Origin: 66-474 sp044464225
GTDB taxonomy: Bacteria; Pseudomonadota; Gammaproteobacteria; Xanthomonadales; Rhodanobacteraceae
DNA: 64,000 nucleotides
Reading direction: 5' to 3'
Assembly (NCBI GenBank): GCA_044464225.1
Contig: JBIQLN010000008.1
Location: 1-64,000, forward strand
In this document: positions 24,509-32,671 of the stretch, in pieces
How the letters are laid out: every line of letters begins with the position of its first letter
How positions within the stretch are numbered: position 1 is the stretch's first letter
Made by a program: the position numbers and the translations under genes
Notes under the pieces: model-generated
Seen by the model: only the letters and a program-made list of their open reading frames with translations
Told to the model about the DNA's origin: nothing
Databases searched by the model: none

Positions 24509-25890
24509 GTCGCGTCGCGCGCGGCGCCCCGGTCTCCGCGCGTATCGCGGGTACGCGCGATCTGCTGCCGCTCGCAGCCGCGCACCCGGAGCGCTATCCT
24601 GCGTTGCTGGAAAGCGCCGCGGCCGGCCCGTCGGCGCGCTGGGATATCCTGTTCGCGTTTCCCGAAGACAGCCTGACACTCGCGCCCGATGGCATGGTGC
24701 GCGACGGATCCGCGCACGAGGGTCGCGTGCCGTTCCTGGACGCGCTGGACGGTGCCTGGTCATCGTCGCGCAAACACGAGTCGGCCGATGCGGAATTGCC
24801 GTTCGTCGGTGGCTGGCTGCTGTACCTGGGTTATGAACTGGCTGCCGAGGTCGAACGTTCCCTGAGTTTGCCCGCCTCGCAGAGTTCCCGCATCCCGGTC
24901 GCGCTGGCGTTGCGCTGCCCGGCCGCGATCCTCGTCGACAGGATCGGTGGATCCACTTGGCTGGTTGCGGAGCCGGGCCACGGGAATCTGCTGGATACGA
25001 TGCGGCGCGATCTGGACGTGGTGCCGCCAGGAGCGGTCCACGAACCGGAGCTTCCGCCGCTGCGAGCATTGCAGGAGGACGAGCCCCGCGGCTTTCTGGA
25101 CGGCGTCGCGCGCGTGCACGGATATCTTCGCGCGGGCGATACATTCCAGGTGAATCTGTCGCGTGCGTGGCGGGCGCGCTTCGACGCAGCCCCCGCTCCT
25201 GCGTCGCTGTATGGCGCATTGCGACGCGCCAACCCCGCGCCCTTCGCGGGAATGCTGCAGCAAGGGGGCTGGTCGATCGCCAGTTCCTCGCCGGAACGCC
25301 TGTTGCAGGTTCGCGACCGATTCGCGCAGACGCGCCCGATTGCGGGCACGTCTGCGCGAGCCGCGGGCGACGATGACGCGACGCGGATGGCCGAATTGCT
25401 GGCGCACGCCAAGGAGCGAGCCGAACACGTGATGCTGGTCGATCTGGAACGCAACGACCTGGGTCGCATCTGCGTGCCGGGCAGCGTGTGCGTGGACGAG
25501 ATGATGACGGTCGAAAGTTACGCGCACGTGCATCACATCGTCTCGAACGTGCGCGGCCGGCTGCGCCCGGAGGTGACACCGGGGCAGGCGATTGCGGCGA
25601 TGTTTCCCGGCGGTACCATCACGGGTTGTCCCAAGGTGCGTTGCATGCAGATCATTGCCGAACTGGAAGGCACCGCGCGCGGCGCGTACACCGGCTCGCT
25701 CGGCTATCTTTCCGTGAACGGCAATCTCGATTTGAACATCCTCATCCGCACCATGGTTCTTGAAGAAGAACGACTGACCTTTCGCGCGGGCGCCGGCATC
25801 GTGGTGAATTCCGACGCCGAACGCGAACTCGCGGAAACGCGTGCGAAAGCGCGCGGGTTGCTGCGTGCGTTGGGACGCGACAGCGGATGA
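24505..25890 (+). CDS. pabB: Aminodeoxychorismate synthase component I (chorismate-utilising enzyme)
   Basis: 461 aa. With a glutaminase partner it converts chorismate to 4-amino-4-deoxychorismate for folate. The chorismate-binding domain is clear: LVDLERNDLGR, VHHIVSNVRG, FPGGTITGCPK and RAGAGIVVNSD. PabB-type enzymes usually have a nucleophilic Lys in PIKGT; here it is RPIAGT, the form typical of anthranilate synthase. The pabC neighbour and the fab context favour PabB. Start is TTG at 24505, overlapping the fabF stop. Confidence 0.85.
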   Translation: MSRVARGAPVSARIAGTRDLLPLAAAHPERYPALLESAAAGPSARWDILFAFPEDSLTLAPDGMVRDGSAHEGRVPFLDALDGAWSSSRKHESADAELPFVGGWLLYLGYELAAEVERSLSLPASQSSRIPVALALRCPAAILVDRIGGSTWLVAEPGHGNLLDTMRRDLDVVPPGAVHEPELPPLRALQEDEPRGFLDGVARVHGYLRAGDTFQVNLSRAWRARFDAAPAPASLYGALRRANPAPFAGMLQQGGWSIASSSPERLLQVRDRFAQTRPIAGTSARAAGDDDATRMAELLAHAKERAEHVMLVDLERNDLGRICVPGSVCVDEMMTVESYAHVHHIVSNVRGRLRPEVTPGQAIAAMFPGGTITGCPKVRCMQIIAELEGTARGAYTGSLGYLSVNGNLDLNILIRTMVLEEERLTFRAGAGIVVNSDAERELAETRAKARGLLRALGRDSG

Positions 25891-26711
25891 CGGCGCGCGT
25901 GCTGGTCAATGGAATCGGCGGGGCCCCCGTGTCGGCGCTCGACCGCGGCCTGGCCTATGGCGATGGCTTGTTCGAAACGATCCGCGCGGTGAACGGCGCG
26001 GCGCCGCTCTGGGAGCAGCACATGACGCGGCTGTCGGTCGGGTGCCGGCGGCTGGACATGCCGGCGCCGGATGCAGGCGTGCTGTCGCAGGAACTCGCTC
26101 TTGTCATCGAAGGCATTCCGGATGCGACGGTGAAGATCATCGTCACACGTGGATGCGGTGAACGCGGCTATGCACAGCCGCGACAGGTTGACGTCACCCG
26201 CATCGTTGCGGCGTTTCCATCGGCACCGTTGCCGATGGATTGGTACCGCGACGGAATCCGGGTACGCTGTTGCGACTTGCGGCTTGCAGCGCAACCTCGG
26301 CTGGCCGGCATCAAGCATCTGAACCGGTTGGAACAGGTGCTCGCGCGCGCGGAATGGTCGGATGCACGGGTGGTCGAAGGCTTGCTGTTCGACCAGGCTG
26401 AAAACCTGGTTTCCGCGACGGCGGCCAACGTGTTTGCAGGCATGGGTGGCCGGCTGCTGACGCCGCCGCTCGATCATTGCGGGGTGGCCGGTGTGATGCG
26501 CGGCGCCTTGCTGGAGGCGCTGCCCGGTGTCCGGGTGCAGATGATGACGAAGGAAGATTTGATGCGGGCGGATGAAGTGTTCCTGACATCGAGCGTGCGC
26601 GGCGTGTTGCCGGTGCACAGGCTGGACGAACGCGCATTCCGCGTCGGCGGGCACGCGCGCGCCGCGCAGGCACATTGGCGTGCGCTGGGGTTCCCGGGAG
26701 GCAGGGCATGA
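25887..26711 (+). CDS. pabC: Aminodeoxychorismate lyase
   Basis: 274 aa fold-type IV PLP enzyme that releases pyruvate from aminodeoxychorismate to give p-aminobenzoate. The PLP lysine is Lys143 in LAGIKHLNRLEQV; the N-terminal SALDRGLAYGDGLFETIR is typical. Overlaps of 4 bp on both sides couple it to pabB and mltG. Confidence 0.93.
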   Translation: MTARVLVNGIGGAPVSALDRGLAYGDGLFETIRAVNGAAPLWEQHMTRLSVGCRRLDMPAPDAGVLSQELALVIEGIPDATVKIIVTRGCGERGYAQPRQVDVTRIVAAFPSAPLPMDWYRDGIRVRCCDLRLAAQPRLAGIKHLNRLEQVLARAEWSDARVVEGLLFDQAENLVSATAANVFAGMGGRLLTPPLDHCGVAGVMRGALLEALPGVRVQMMTKEDLMRADEVFLTSSVRGVLPVHRLDERAFRVGGHARAAQAHWRALGFPGGRA

Positions 26712-27769
26712 CAGCTCGTGCCGGCATCGGAATGCGGTCTTCCGCGCACGGCAACGCCGTGGTACGCGCACTGCTGCTCGTCGTCCTGCTGGCGATCGTC
26801 GCGGCCACGGCGTGGGCAGGCATTACGTACCTGCACTTCACGCGCACGCCATTGAATGTCCGCACCACGGGACAGACGCTGGAGGTCGCCCGTGGCGAGG
26901 GCTTCAGCGACATCGTTTCGCAGTTGCGGCGGGAAAAACTCACCGATGCGCAGCCGCTGCTGTGGCGGGTGCTGGGCATGCGCCTGGGCGTCGCCAACAA
27001 GTTGCACGCCGGCGAGTACGCGCTTGCGCCCGGCATGACGCCGACCGTGCTGCTGGAGAACATGGCGGCCGGCAAGGTGCTGCATCATCGTGTCACGCTG
27101 GTCGATGGCTGGACCTTCGCGCAGGTGCGGGAGGCCCTGCGCCGTGCGCCCAAGCTCGCGCACGACATCGAAGGCCTGAGCGACCAGCAGGTGATGGCGA
27201 AACTCGGCGATGCCGGCCGGTCGCCGGAAGGCGAGTTCATGCCCGATACCTACGATTACGTGCTCGGCATGTCCGACCTCGACATCCTGCAGCGCGCGCA
27301 CAAGGCGATGCAGTCGTTTCTTGCCGAGGAGTGGGCCAGGCGCGACACTTCGATCTCGATTCAGCAGCCGTACCAGGCGCTGATCCTCGCGTCGCTGGTC
27401 GAGAAGGAAACCGCGGTGCCGGCCGAGCGGCCGCAGATCGCGGGCGTGTTCGAGCGGCGCCTGAAGCTCGGCATGAAACTCGACACCGATCCCAGCGTGA
27501 TCTTCGGAATGGGTGCGGCCTACGACGGCAACATCCGCAAGTCGGACCTCGAAACCGACACGCCGTACAACACCTACATGCGTGCCGGCTTGCCGCCCAC
27601 GCCGATCGCGCTGCCCAGCCGTGCCGCGATCCGGGCGGTGCTGCATCCTGCGGCGGGCGACGCGTTGTACTTCGTCGCCAAGGGCGACGGTACCCATGAA
27701 TTCTCCGCGACGCTGGCCGAGCAGAATGCCGCGGTGCGAAAGTACATCCTGGGCAAGAAGAAGCGATGA
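26708..27769 (+). CDS. mltG: Endolytic murein transglycosylase MltG
   Basis: 353 aa. Cuts nascent glycan strands to end peptidoglycan polymerisation. One N-terminal membrane anchor (about residues 22-44) is followed by a LysM-like and the YceG domain with catalytic Glu in SLVEKETAVPAERPQIAGVF, TDPSVIFGMG and GLPPTPIALPS. The ATG at 26708 overlaps pabC by 4 bp; a longer frame exists but lies within pabC. Confidence 0.94.
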   Translation: MTARAGIGMRSSAHGNAVVRALLLVVLLAIVAATAWAGITYLHFTRTPLNVRTTGQTLEVARGEGFSDIVSQLRREKLTDAQPLLWRVLGMRLGVANKLHAGEYALAPGMTPTVLLENMAAGKVLHHRVTLVDGWTFAQVREALRRAPKLAHDIEGLSDQQVMAKLGDAGRSPEGEFMPDTYDYVLGMSDLDILQRAHKAMQSFLAEEWARRDTSISIQQPYQALILASLVEKETAVPAERPQIAGVFERRLKLGMKLDTDPSVIFGMGAAYDGNIRKSDLETDTPYNTYMRAGLPPTPIALPSRAAIRAVLHPAAGDALYFVAKGDGTHEFSATLAEQNAAVRKYILGKKKR

Positions 27770-28398
27770 AGGGAAGGTTGGTCAGCCTCGAAGGTGGCGA
27801 AGGCGCGGGCAAGAGCACGCTCCTGGCGGGCCTGCGCAATCACTTCGAACGCAGCGGGATGGACGTGCTGTACACGCGCGAGCCGGGCGGTACACCGGTC
27901 GGCGAAGCCGTCCGTGCGCTGGTGCTCGATCCGTCGCACCGCGGCATGGCCGCCGAAACGGAGTTGCTGCTGATGTTCGCCGCGCGCGCGCAGTTGGTGC
28001 GCGAGGTGCTGCAACCTGCGCTGGCGACGGGACGCTGGGTGTTGTGCGACCGCTTCACCGATGCGAGCTACGCCTACCAGGGCGGCGGGCGCGGCGTCGA
28101 CGTCGCGCGCATCGATGAACTGGAACGCATTGCCACGGGCGGTTTGAAGCCGGACCTGACCTTGTTGCTGGATCTTCCGGTGGCAAACGGTCGCGCCCGA
28201 GCCAGCCAGCGCGGCGACGCGGATCGCATCGAGGCCGAGCGCGACGATTTCTTCGAACGTGTGCGTGCGGCGTATCGCTCGCGCGCGCAAGCGGAGCCGC
28301 AGCGTTTCCGGGTCATCGACGCGTCACAACCTGCCGACAAGGTTTTGCACGCGGCGGTGCAGGCCATCGACGCATTGCAGGCGGAAGTGGCGACATGA
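27766..28398 (+). CDS. tmk: Thymidylate kinase
   Basis: 210 aa. Phosphorylates dTMP to dTDP. P-loop EGGEGAGKST, the REPGGTPVGEAVR substrate motif and CDRFTDASYAYQGGGRG are all present. Coupled to mltG and holB by 4-bp overlaps. Confidence 0.96.
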   Translation: MKGRLVSLEGGEGAGKSTLLAGLRNHFERSGMDVLYTREPGGTPVGEAVRALVLDPSHRGMAAETELLLMFAARAQLVREVLQPALATGRWVLCDRFTDASYAYQGGGRGVDVARIDELERIATGGLKPDLTLLLDLPVANGRARASQRGDADRIEAERDDFFERVRAAYRSRAQAEPQRFRVIDASQPADKVLHAAVQAIDALQAEVAT

Positions 28399-29396
28399 CC
28401 GACGAGGAAATCGTCGCCACCGCGATTCCACCGGGGAGCCCCCTGCCGGCGTGGTGCGAACCGGCCTGGAACCTGCTCGCCGCGCGTGCGGCCCATGGCA
28501 CGCTGCCGCACGCGTTGCTGGTATGCGGACCGGGCGGCCTCGGCAAGCGGGCCATGGTCGAGATGTTCGTGCGCGCGCGCCTTTGCGAGACACTGCAAGG
28601 CGACCGCGCGTGCGGTGCGTGCCGCAGCTGCAGGCTGTTGGCGGCGGGCACGCATCCGGACCGGATGCGGGTGAAGCTGGAACCCAATCCCAGGACCGGT
28701 GTGATGCGCAAGGAAATCGTGGTCGACCAGATACGCGAGCTGTCGGCGCGCCTCGCGATGTCGAGCCAACTCGACGGCTGGCAGGTCTCGGTGATCGATC
28801 CGGCCGACGCGATGAACGTTCCGGCCCAGAACGCCTTGTTGAAGACACTTGAGGAGCCGACCGAGGCCAGCCTGATCGTGCTGGTGGCCGACCAGCCGTG
28901 GCAGTTGAGCGCAACGATCCGCAGCCGGTGCCAGCGCGTCGACATCGCGGTGCCGCCCCGGGGCGAAGCGTTGGCGTGGCTGGAAACGCGTGGCGTCGAA
29001 TCCACGGACGCGGTGCTCGCGGCGGCCGGAGGTAATCCCGGCCAGGCCTGGCTGCTGGCGGAGCAGGGCGGAATGCAGCGCCGTCAGGAAGTCGCGCGCG
29101 ATCTGTTGGCGCTTGCCGCGGGCCGTGGCGACGCGCGTGCGATGGGCAAGGCTTGGGCCGGTGATGAGCCGCAACAGCGGCTGGAACACGCAGCGCGGCT
29201 GCTCGAAGGTGCGCTGCAAGCGCGCGCCCACGGAGAACGGGCGCGGTTCGATCCAGGCTGGGACGGCGAAGCGGTAGTGGAGCGCATTGCCGCAGCGAAT
29301 CGCCTGCGGATGCTGTTGAACGGCCCGTTGCGCGGTGATCTCGTGCTGTTCGAATGGCTGGACGGCCTGCCGGCTGCTTCTCGCCAAGTGCCCTGA
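28395..29396 (+). CDS. holB: DNA polymerase III subunit delta prime
   Basis: 333 aa clamp-loader stator. It has the P-loop-like GPGGLGKRAM, the zinc motif CGACRSC and the RFC-box-like LLKTLEEPTEASLI with SRCQRV. It is the last gene of the fab-pab-tmk run. A perfect 8-bp inverted repeat, GTGCCCGG/CCGGGCAC (29454-29461 and 29472-29479), follows the stop. Confidence 0.92.
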   Translation: MTDEEIVATAIPPGSPLPAWCEPAWNLLAARAAHGTLPHALLVCGPGGLGKRAMVEMFVRARLCETLQGDRACGACRSCRLLAAGTHPDRMRVKLEPNPRTGVMRKEIVVDQIRELSARLAMSSQLDGWQVSVIDPADAMNVPAQNALLKTLEEPTEASLIVLVADQPWQLSATIRSRCQRVDIAVPPRGEALAWLETRGVESTDAVLAAAGGNPGQAWLLAEQGGMQRRQEVARDLLALAAGRGDARAMGKAWAGDEPQQRLEHAARLLEGALQARAHGERARFDPGWDGEAVVERIAAANRLRMLLNGPLRGDLVLFEWLDGLPAASRQVP

Positions 29397-29531
29397 TCCA
29401 GCTTGTCATTCCGGAATACCCGCTCCGTCCGGGGCTCTTGCGATATTCGGTCAGTGCCCGGTCAATCACTTCCGGGCACAATCGCGGCGCGCTCCGCCGC
29501 CGAACTTTGCGCGCAATGAAAGGATGCCTGC

Positions 29532-30506
29532 TTGCGTCAGGAAAAACCCTCCGATCTGCTCGACCCCGATGCGCTGCTGAAGCGTCCGGCCGCCAGCCTG
29601 ATGGTGCTGGCGCCGCATCCGGATGATGAGTCGTTGGCGGCCGGCGGCCTGATCCAGCGCGCGCTCGGCTACGGCGCACGGGTCAGCGTGGTGTTCGTCA
29701 GCGATGGTGAGAACAATCCCTGGCCGCAGCGCGTGCTGGAACGGCGCGCCTGGATCGGTCCCCGCCAGCGCGCGGGCTGGGCGGCTCGGCGGCGCGGCGA
29801 AGCCGATGCCGCACTGCATACGCTCGGCGTCGATGCGGCCCACGTGCATCGGCTCGGGTGGCCGGATGGGGGGCTCACCTGGATGCTGCTGGACGGCACC
29901 GCGGCGATGCTGGCAACGATGCGCGGGTTGGTCGAGCGCGAACGTCCGACGCTGTTGGTGTTGCCCGACCTCGCCGACCGGCACCCCGACCACAGCGCGA
30001 TCCACGTGCTGATGGAAATGGTGTTCCAGACCTCGCCCGGCCTGCGCAAGCCGGACTGCCTCGGTTACCTGCTGCACGGCCGTTCGCGACCCGGGGTGCC
30101 GCGGCGCGCGGTATTCGCGTTGGCCGACGACGAACGCGTGCGAAAGCGGCGCGCGATCGAGGCGCACGCCAGCCAGATGGCGCTGAGCCGGGGCCGCTTC
30201 CTGCGCTTTGCCGCCGCAACGGAAGATTTCGTGGCCGGCCTCGATGGCCACGATCGCGCCGGCGCGATCCTGCCGTGGCGGCCGCCCCGCGCGCTGCGTG
30301 GATGCCTGGCCCTGCTCGGGGTGGACGTGGCGGGCGGCGAACGCATCCGGCTGGGCGCCGCCGGCGCCAACCTGTTCTGGTGCGACGGCAGTCCGGCTGC
30401 GCGCGTCGCGCGGGCCTTGCGACCGCCGTACTATGTCAAGCTGTATTGCCCGCTGCCCTCGCCGTGGGTCTTCGATGGCTGGGGATGGTGCCGCTTCGGC
30501 GCTTGA
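29532..30506 (+). CDS. PIG-L family deacetylase
   Basis: 324 aa. PIG-L/LmbE enzymes are zinc N-deacetylases of N-acetylated sugars. The metal motif is LAPHPDDESLAAGG (about 26-39), and the second His pair is in DLADRHPDHSAIH. No signal peptide, so cytoplasmic. The substrate is unknown. Start is TTG at 29532 with AAAGGA eight bases upstream; no good ATG is available. It sits between holB and pilZ, which are normally adjacent. Confidence 0.85.
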   Translation: MRQEKPSDLLDPDALLKRPAASLMVLAPHPDDESLAAGGLIQRALGYGARVSVVFVSDGENNPWPQRVLERRAWIGPRQRAGWAARRRGEADAALHTLGVDAAHVHRLGWPDGGLTWMLLDGTAAMLATMRGLVERERPTLLVLPDLADRHPDHSAIHVLMEMVFQTSPGLRKPDCLGYLLHGRSRPGVPRRAVFALADDERVRKRRAIEAHASQMALSRGRFLRFAAATEDFVAGLDGHDRAGAILPWRPPRALRGCLALLGVDVAGGERIRLGAAGANLFWCDGSPAARVARALRPPYYVKLYCPLPSPWVFDGWGWCRFGA

Positions 30507-30555
30507 CCGATGCCTGCCTGGGCGGCAAGCTGACGCCGCTGATCAGCGAGGACCG

Positions 30556-30930
30556 ATGAAGATGGCAATGATGGGCGGCGCGGGCGGCATGGGCAGTCAA
30601 GGCATCCTGCCGGTCGTCATCAAGGACAAGCAGACCCTGTACCAGTCCTACATGTCGTTCGTGAAGGGCGGTGGTCTGTTCGTGCCCACCAACAAGCGCT
30701 ATAACCTCGGCGACGAGGTGTTCCTGCTGATGACGCTGCCGGAGGAGACCGAACGGGTGGCGACCACCGGTCGGGTGGTCTGGATCACCCCGATTGCCGC
30801 CCAAGGCAATCGCCCGGCCGGGATCGGCGTGCAGTTCGCGGAAAATCCCGACGGTGACAATGCGCGCACCAAGATAGAGACCCTGCTGGCGGGCTTGCAG
30901 GGCGGGGACAAGCCGACCCATACGATGTGA
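30556..30930 (+). CDS. pilZ: Type IV pilus assembly protein PilZ
   Basis: 124 aa. A PilZ-fold protein needed for type IV pilus biogenesis. The core KGGGLFVPTNKRYNLGDEVF and RVVWITPIAAQGNRPAGIGV matches the Xanthomonas/Pseudomonas PilZ group, which lacks the RxxxR c-di-GMP motif, as here. A Met/Gly-rich N-terminus precedes the domain. A GC-rich hairpin (about 30947-30970) follows the stop. Confidence 0.9.
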   Translation: MKMAMMGGAGGMGSQGILPVVIKDKQTLYQSYMSFVKGGGLFVPTNKRYNLGDEVFLLMTLPEETERVATTGRVVWITPIAAQGNRPAGIGVQFAENPDGDNARTKIETLLAGLQGGDKPTHTM

Positions 30931-30971
30931 CGGTGAAAGCGCAAAGCCGGCCCGTTTCAGGGACCGGCAGC

Positions 30972-31001
30972 TTGCGCGCGCAAAGCCGCGCCAAGTATCA
31001 T
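30972..31001 (+). promoter_or_regulatory. Predicted promoter of tRNA-Pro
   Basis: TTGCGC (30972-30977) and TATCAT (30996-31001) with an 18-bp spacer, about 40 bp before the tRNA. Confidence 0.45.
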
Positions 31002-31041
31002 TTGCGGCTCGCTTCGGGGCGCTGCCCCCCATGCGACATGT

Positions 31042-31118
31042 CGGGGTGTAGCTCAGCCTGGTAGAGCGCTACGTTCGGGACGTAGAAGTCGCAGGTTCAA
31101 ATCCTGTCTCCCCGACCA
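31042..31118 (+). tRNA. tRNA-Pro(CGG)
   Basis: 77 nt with encoded CCA (31116-31118). The anticodon stem CTACG/CGTAG encloses loop TTCGGGA with anticodon CGG (31076-31078). The acceptor stem CGGGGTG pairs with CTCCCCG except at position 6-67, which is T opposite T. The D-loop AGCCTGGTAGAGC and T-arm CAGGTTCAAATCCTG are normal. Confidence 0.93.
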
Positions 31119-31282
31119 AATCCGCGGCACTGCCGCCCGCGGCGCCGCACATGGCTGCGGGCCATCGCTCGTGGAATCCTTCATGGGGTCGTGGCGGCAG
31201 CTTGCCGTTGCCGGTGGGTCATCCGCACGGCTGTCGGTGACCGCGTAATGTTAATCTTGCGGTTTTATCGCGAGAGCAAGCC

Positions 31283-32671
31283 ATGGCGCTGACCACGCCC
31301 CGCACGATGCCCGGCACCCTGGAACTGCTGCCGCGCGAGCAGATCGCGTTCCAGCGGATGCTGGACACGATCCGGCAGGGGTTCGAAGTGTACGGATTCC
31401 TGCCCATCGAAACGCCGGCGATCGAGTTCGCGGACATTCTTTTGACCAAGAGCGGCGGCGAGACCGAACGGCAGGTCTATTTCGTGCAATCGACGGGTTC
31501 GCTGGAACGCGTGCCGGAGCAACCGGGACGGCCCGAACACGCGTTGCGTTTCGACCTCACCGTGCCGCTGGCGCGCTACGTGGCCGAACACGAACGCGAG
31601 CTGGCGTTTCCCTTCCGGCGCTACCAGATGCAGCGCGTGTATCGCGGCGAGCGTGCCCAGCGCGGGCGCTTCCGCGAGTTCTACCAGTGCGACATCGACG
31701 TGATCGGCAAGGGCAGCCTGTCGATCCGCTACGACGCCGAAATCCCGGCGGTGATCCACGCGGTGTTCCATGCGCTCGACATCGGCGCTTTCACGATCCA
31801 GCTCAACAATCGCAAGCTGATGCGCGGCTTCTTCGAAGGACTCGGCATCGGTGACGGCGAAAAGCAGATGCTGGTGCTGCGCGAGGTGGACAAGCTCGAC
31901 AAGCGCGGCGCGGATTACGTGCGTGGCGTGCTTACCGGAGACCAGTTCGATCTCTCCGCCGAGGCGGCGGAAAGGGTCATGCGGTTCGTCGAGGTGCGAT
32001 CCACGTCGCTGGCCGATGCCCACGCGAAACTCGTTGCACTGGGCCACGGCACCGAAACCTTCGAACAAGGCCGGGCGGAATTGCGCGAAGTGCTGGATAC
32101 GGTCGCCGCGTTCGGCGTGCCGGAATCGACGTACGCGTTGAACCTGTCGATCGCGCGCGGGCTTGATTACTACACCGGCACCGTATACGAAACCACGTTG
32201 AATGATCATCCGGATATCGGCTCGATCTGTTCCGGTGGCCGTTACGACAACCTCGCGGCGAATTACACCCGGTCCACGTTGCCGGGCGTGGGCATCTCGA
32301 TCGGGCTGACGCGGCTGTTCTGGCAATTGCGCGAAGCCGGTTTGATGAAGGCCGCCGACAGCACCGTGCAGGTGCTGGTCACGCAGATGGATCCTGCGCA
32401 ATTGCCGGAGTGCCTGACGATTGCGGAGGAGCTGCGCGACGCGGGCATCGCCACCGAAGTGGCGCTGGAAGGCGGCAAGCTGGGTAAACAATTGAAGTAC
32501 GCCGATCGCGCCGGCATCCGGTTCGCCGTGGTGGCGGGCGAGGACGAACTTTCGCGCGACGCCGTGGCCGTCAAGGACTTGCGCCGCGGCGACCAGTTCG
32601 AAGTGCCGCGCGCCGAACTGGTGAAATCGTTGCGGGTGGAACTGGCGCAGGAAAAGGTGCAGCGGGCATGA
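31283..32671 (+). CDS. hisS: Histidine--tRNA ligase
   Basis: 462 aa class II synthetase charging tRNA-His. Motif 2 is RRYQMQRVYRGERAQRGRF followed by EFYQCDIDVIG; the histidine-specific motif is ARGLDYYTGTVYE; motif 3 lies in GVGISIGLTRLFWQL. The C-terminal anticodon-binding domain is present. It overlaps the ammonia-lyase gene by 4 bp, an unusual coupling. Confidence 0.95.
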   Translation: MALTTPRTMPGTLELLPREQIAFQRMLDTIRQGFEVYGFLPIETPAIEFADILLTKSGGETERQVYFVQSTGSLERVPEQPGRPEHALRFDLTVPLARYVAEHERELAFPFRRYQMQRVYRGERAQRGRFREFYQCDIDVIGKGSLSIRYDAEIPAVIHAVFHALDIGAFTIQLNNRKLMRGFFEGLGIGDGEKQMLVLREVDKLDKRGADYVRGVLTGDQFDLSAEAAERVMRFVEVRSTSLADAHAKLVALGHGTETFEQGRAELREVLDTVAAFGVPESTYALNLSIARGLDYYTGTVYETTLNDHPDIGSICSGGRYDNLAANYTRSTLPGVGISIGLTRLFWQLREAGLMKAADSTVQVLVTQMDPAQLPECLTIAEELRDAGIATEVALEGGKLGKQLKYADRAGIRFAVVAGEDELSRDAVAVKDLRRGDQFEVPRAELVKSLRVELAQEKVQRA

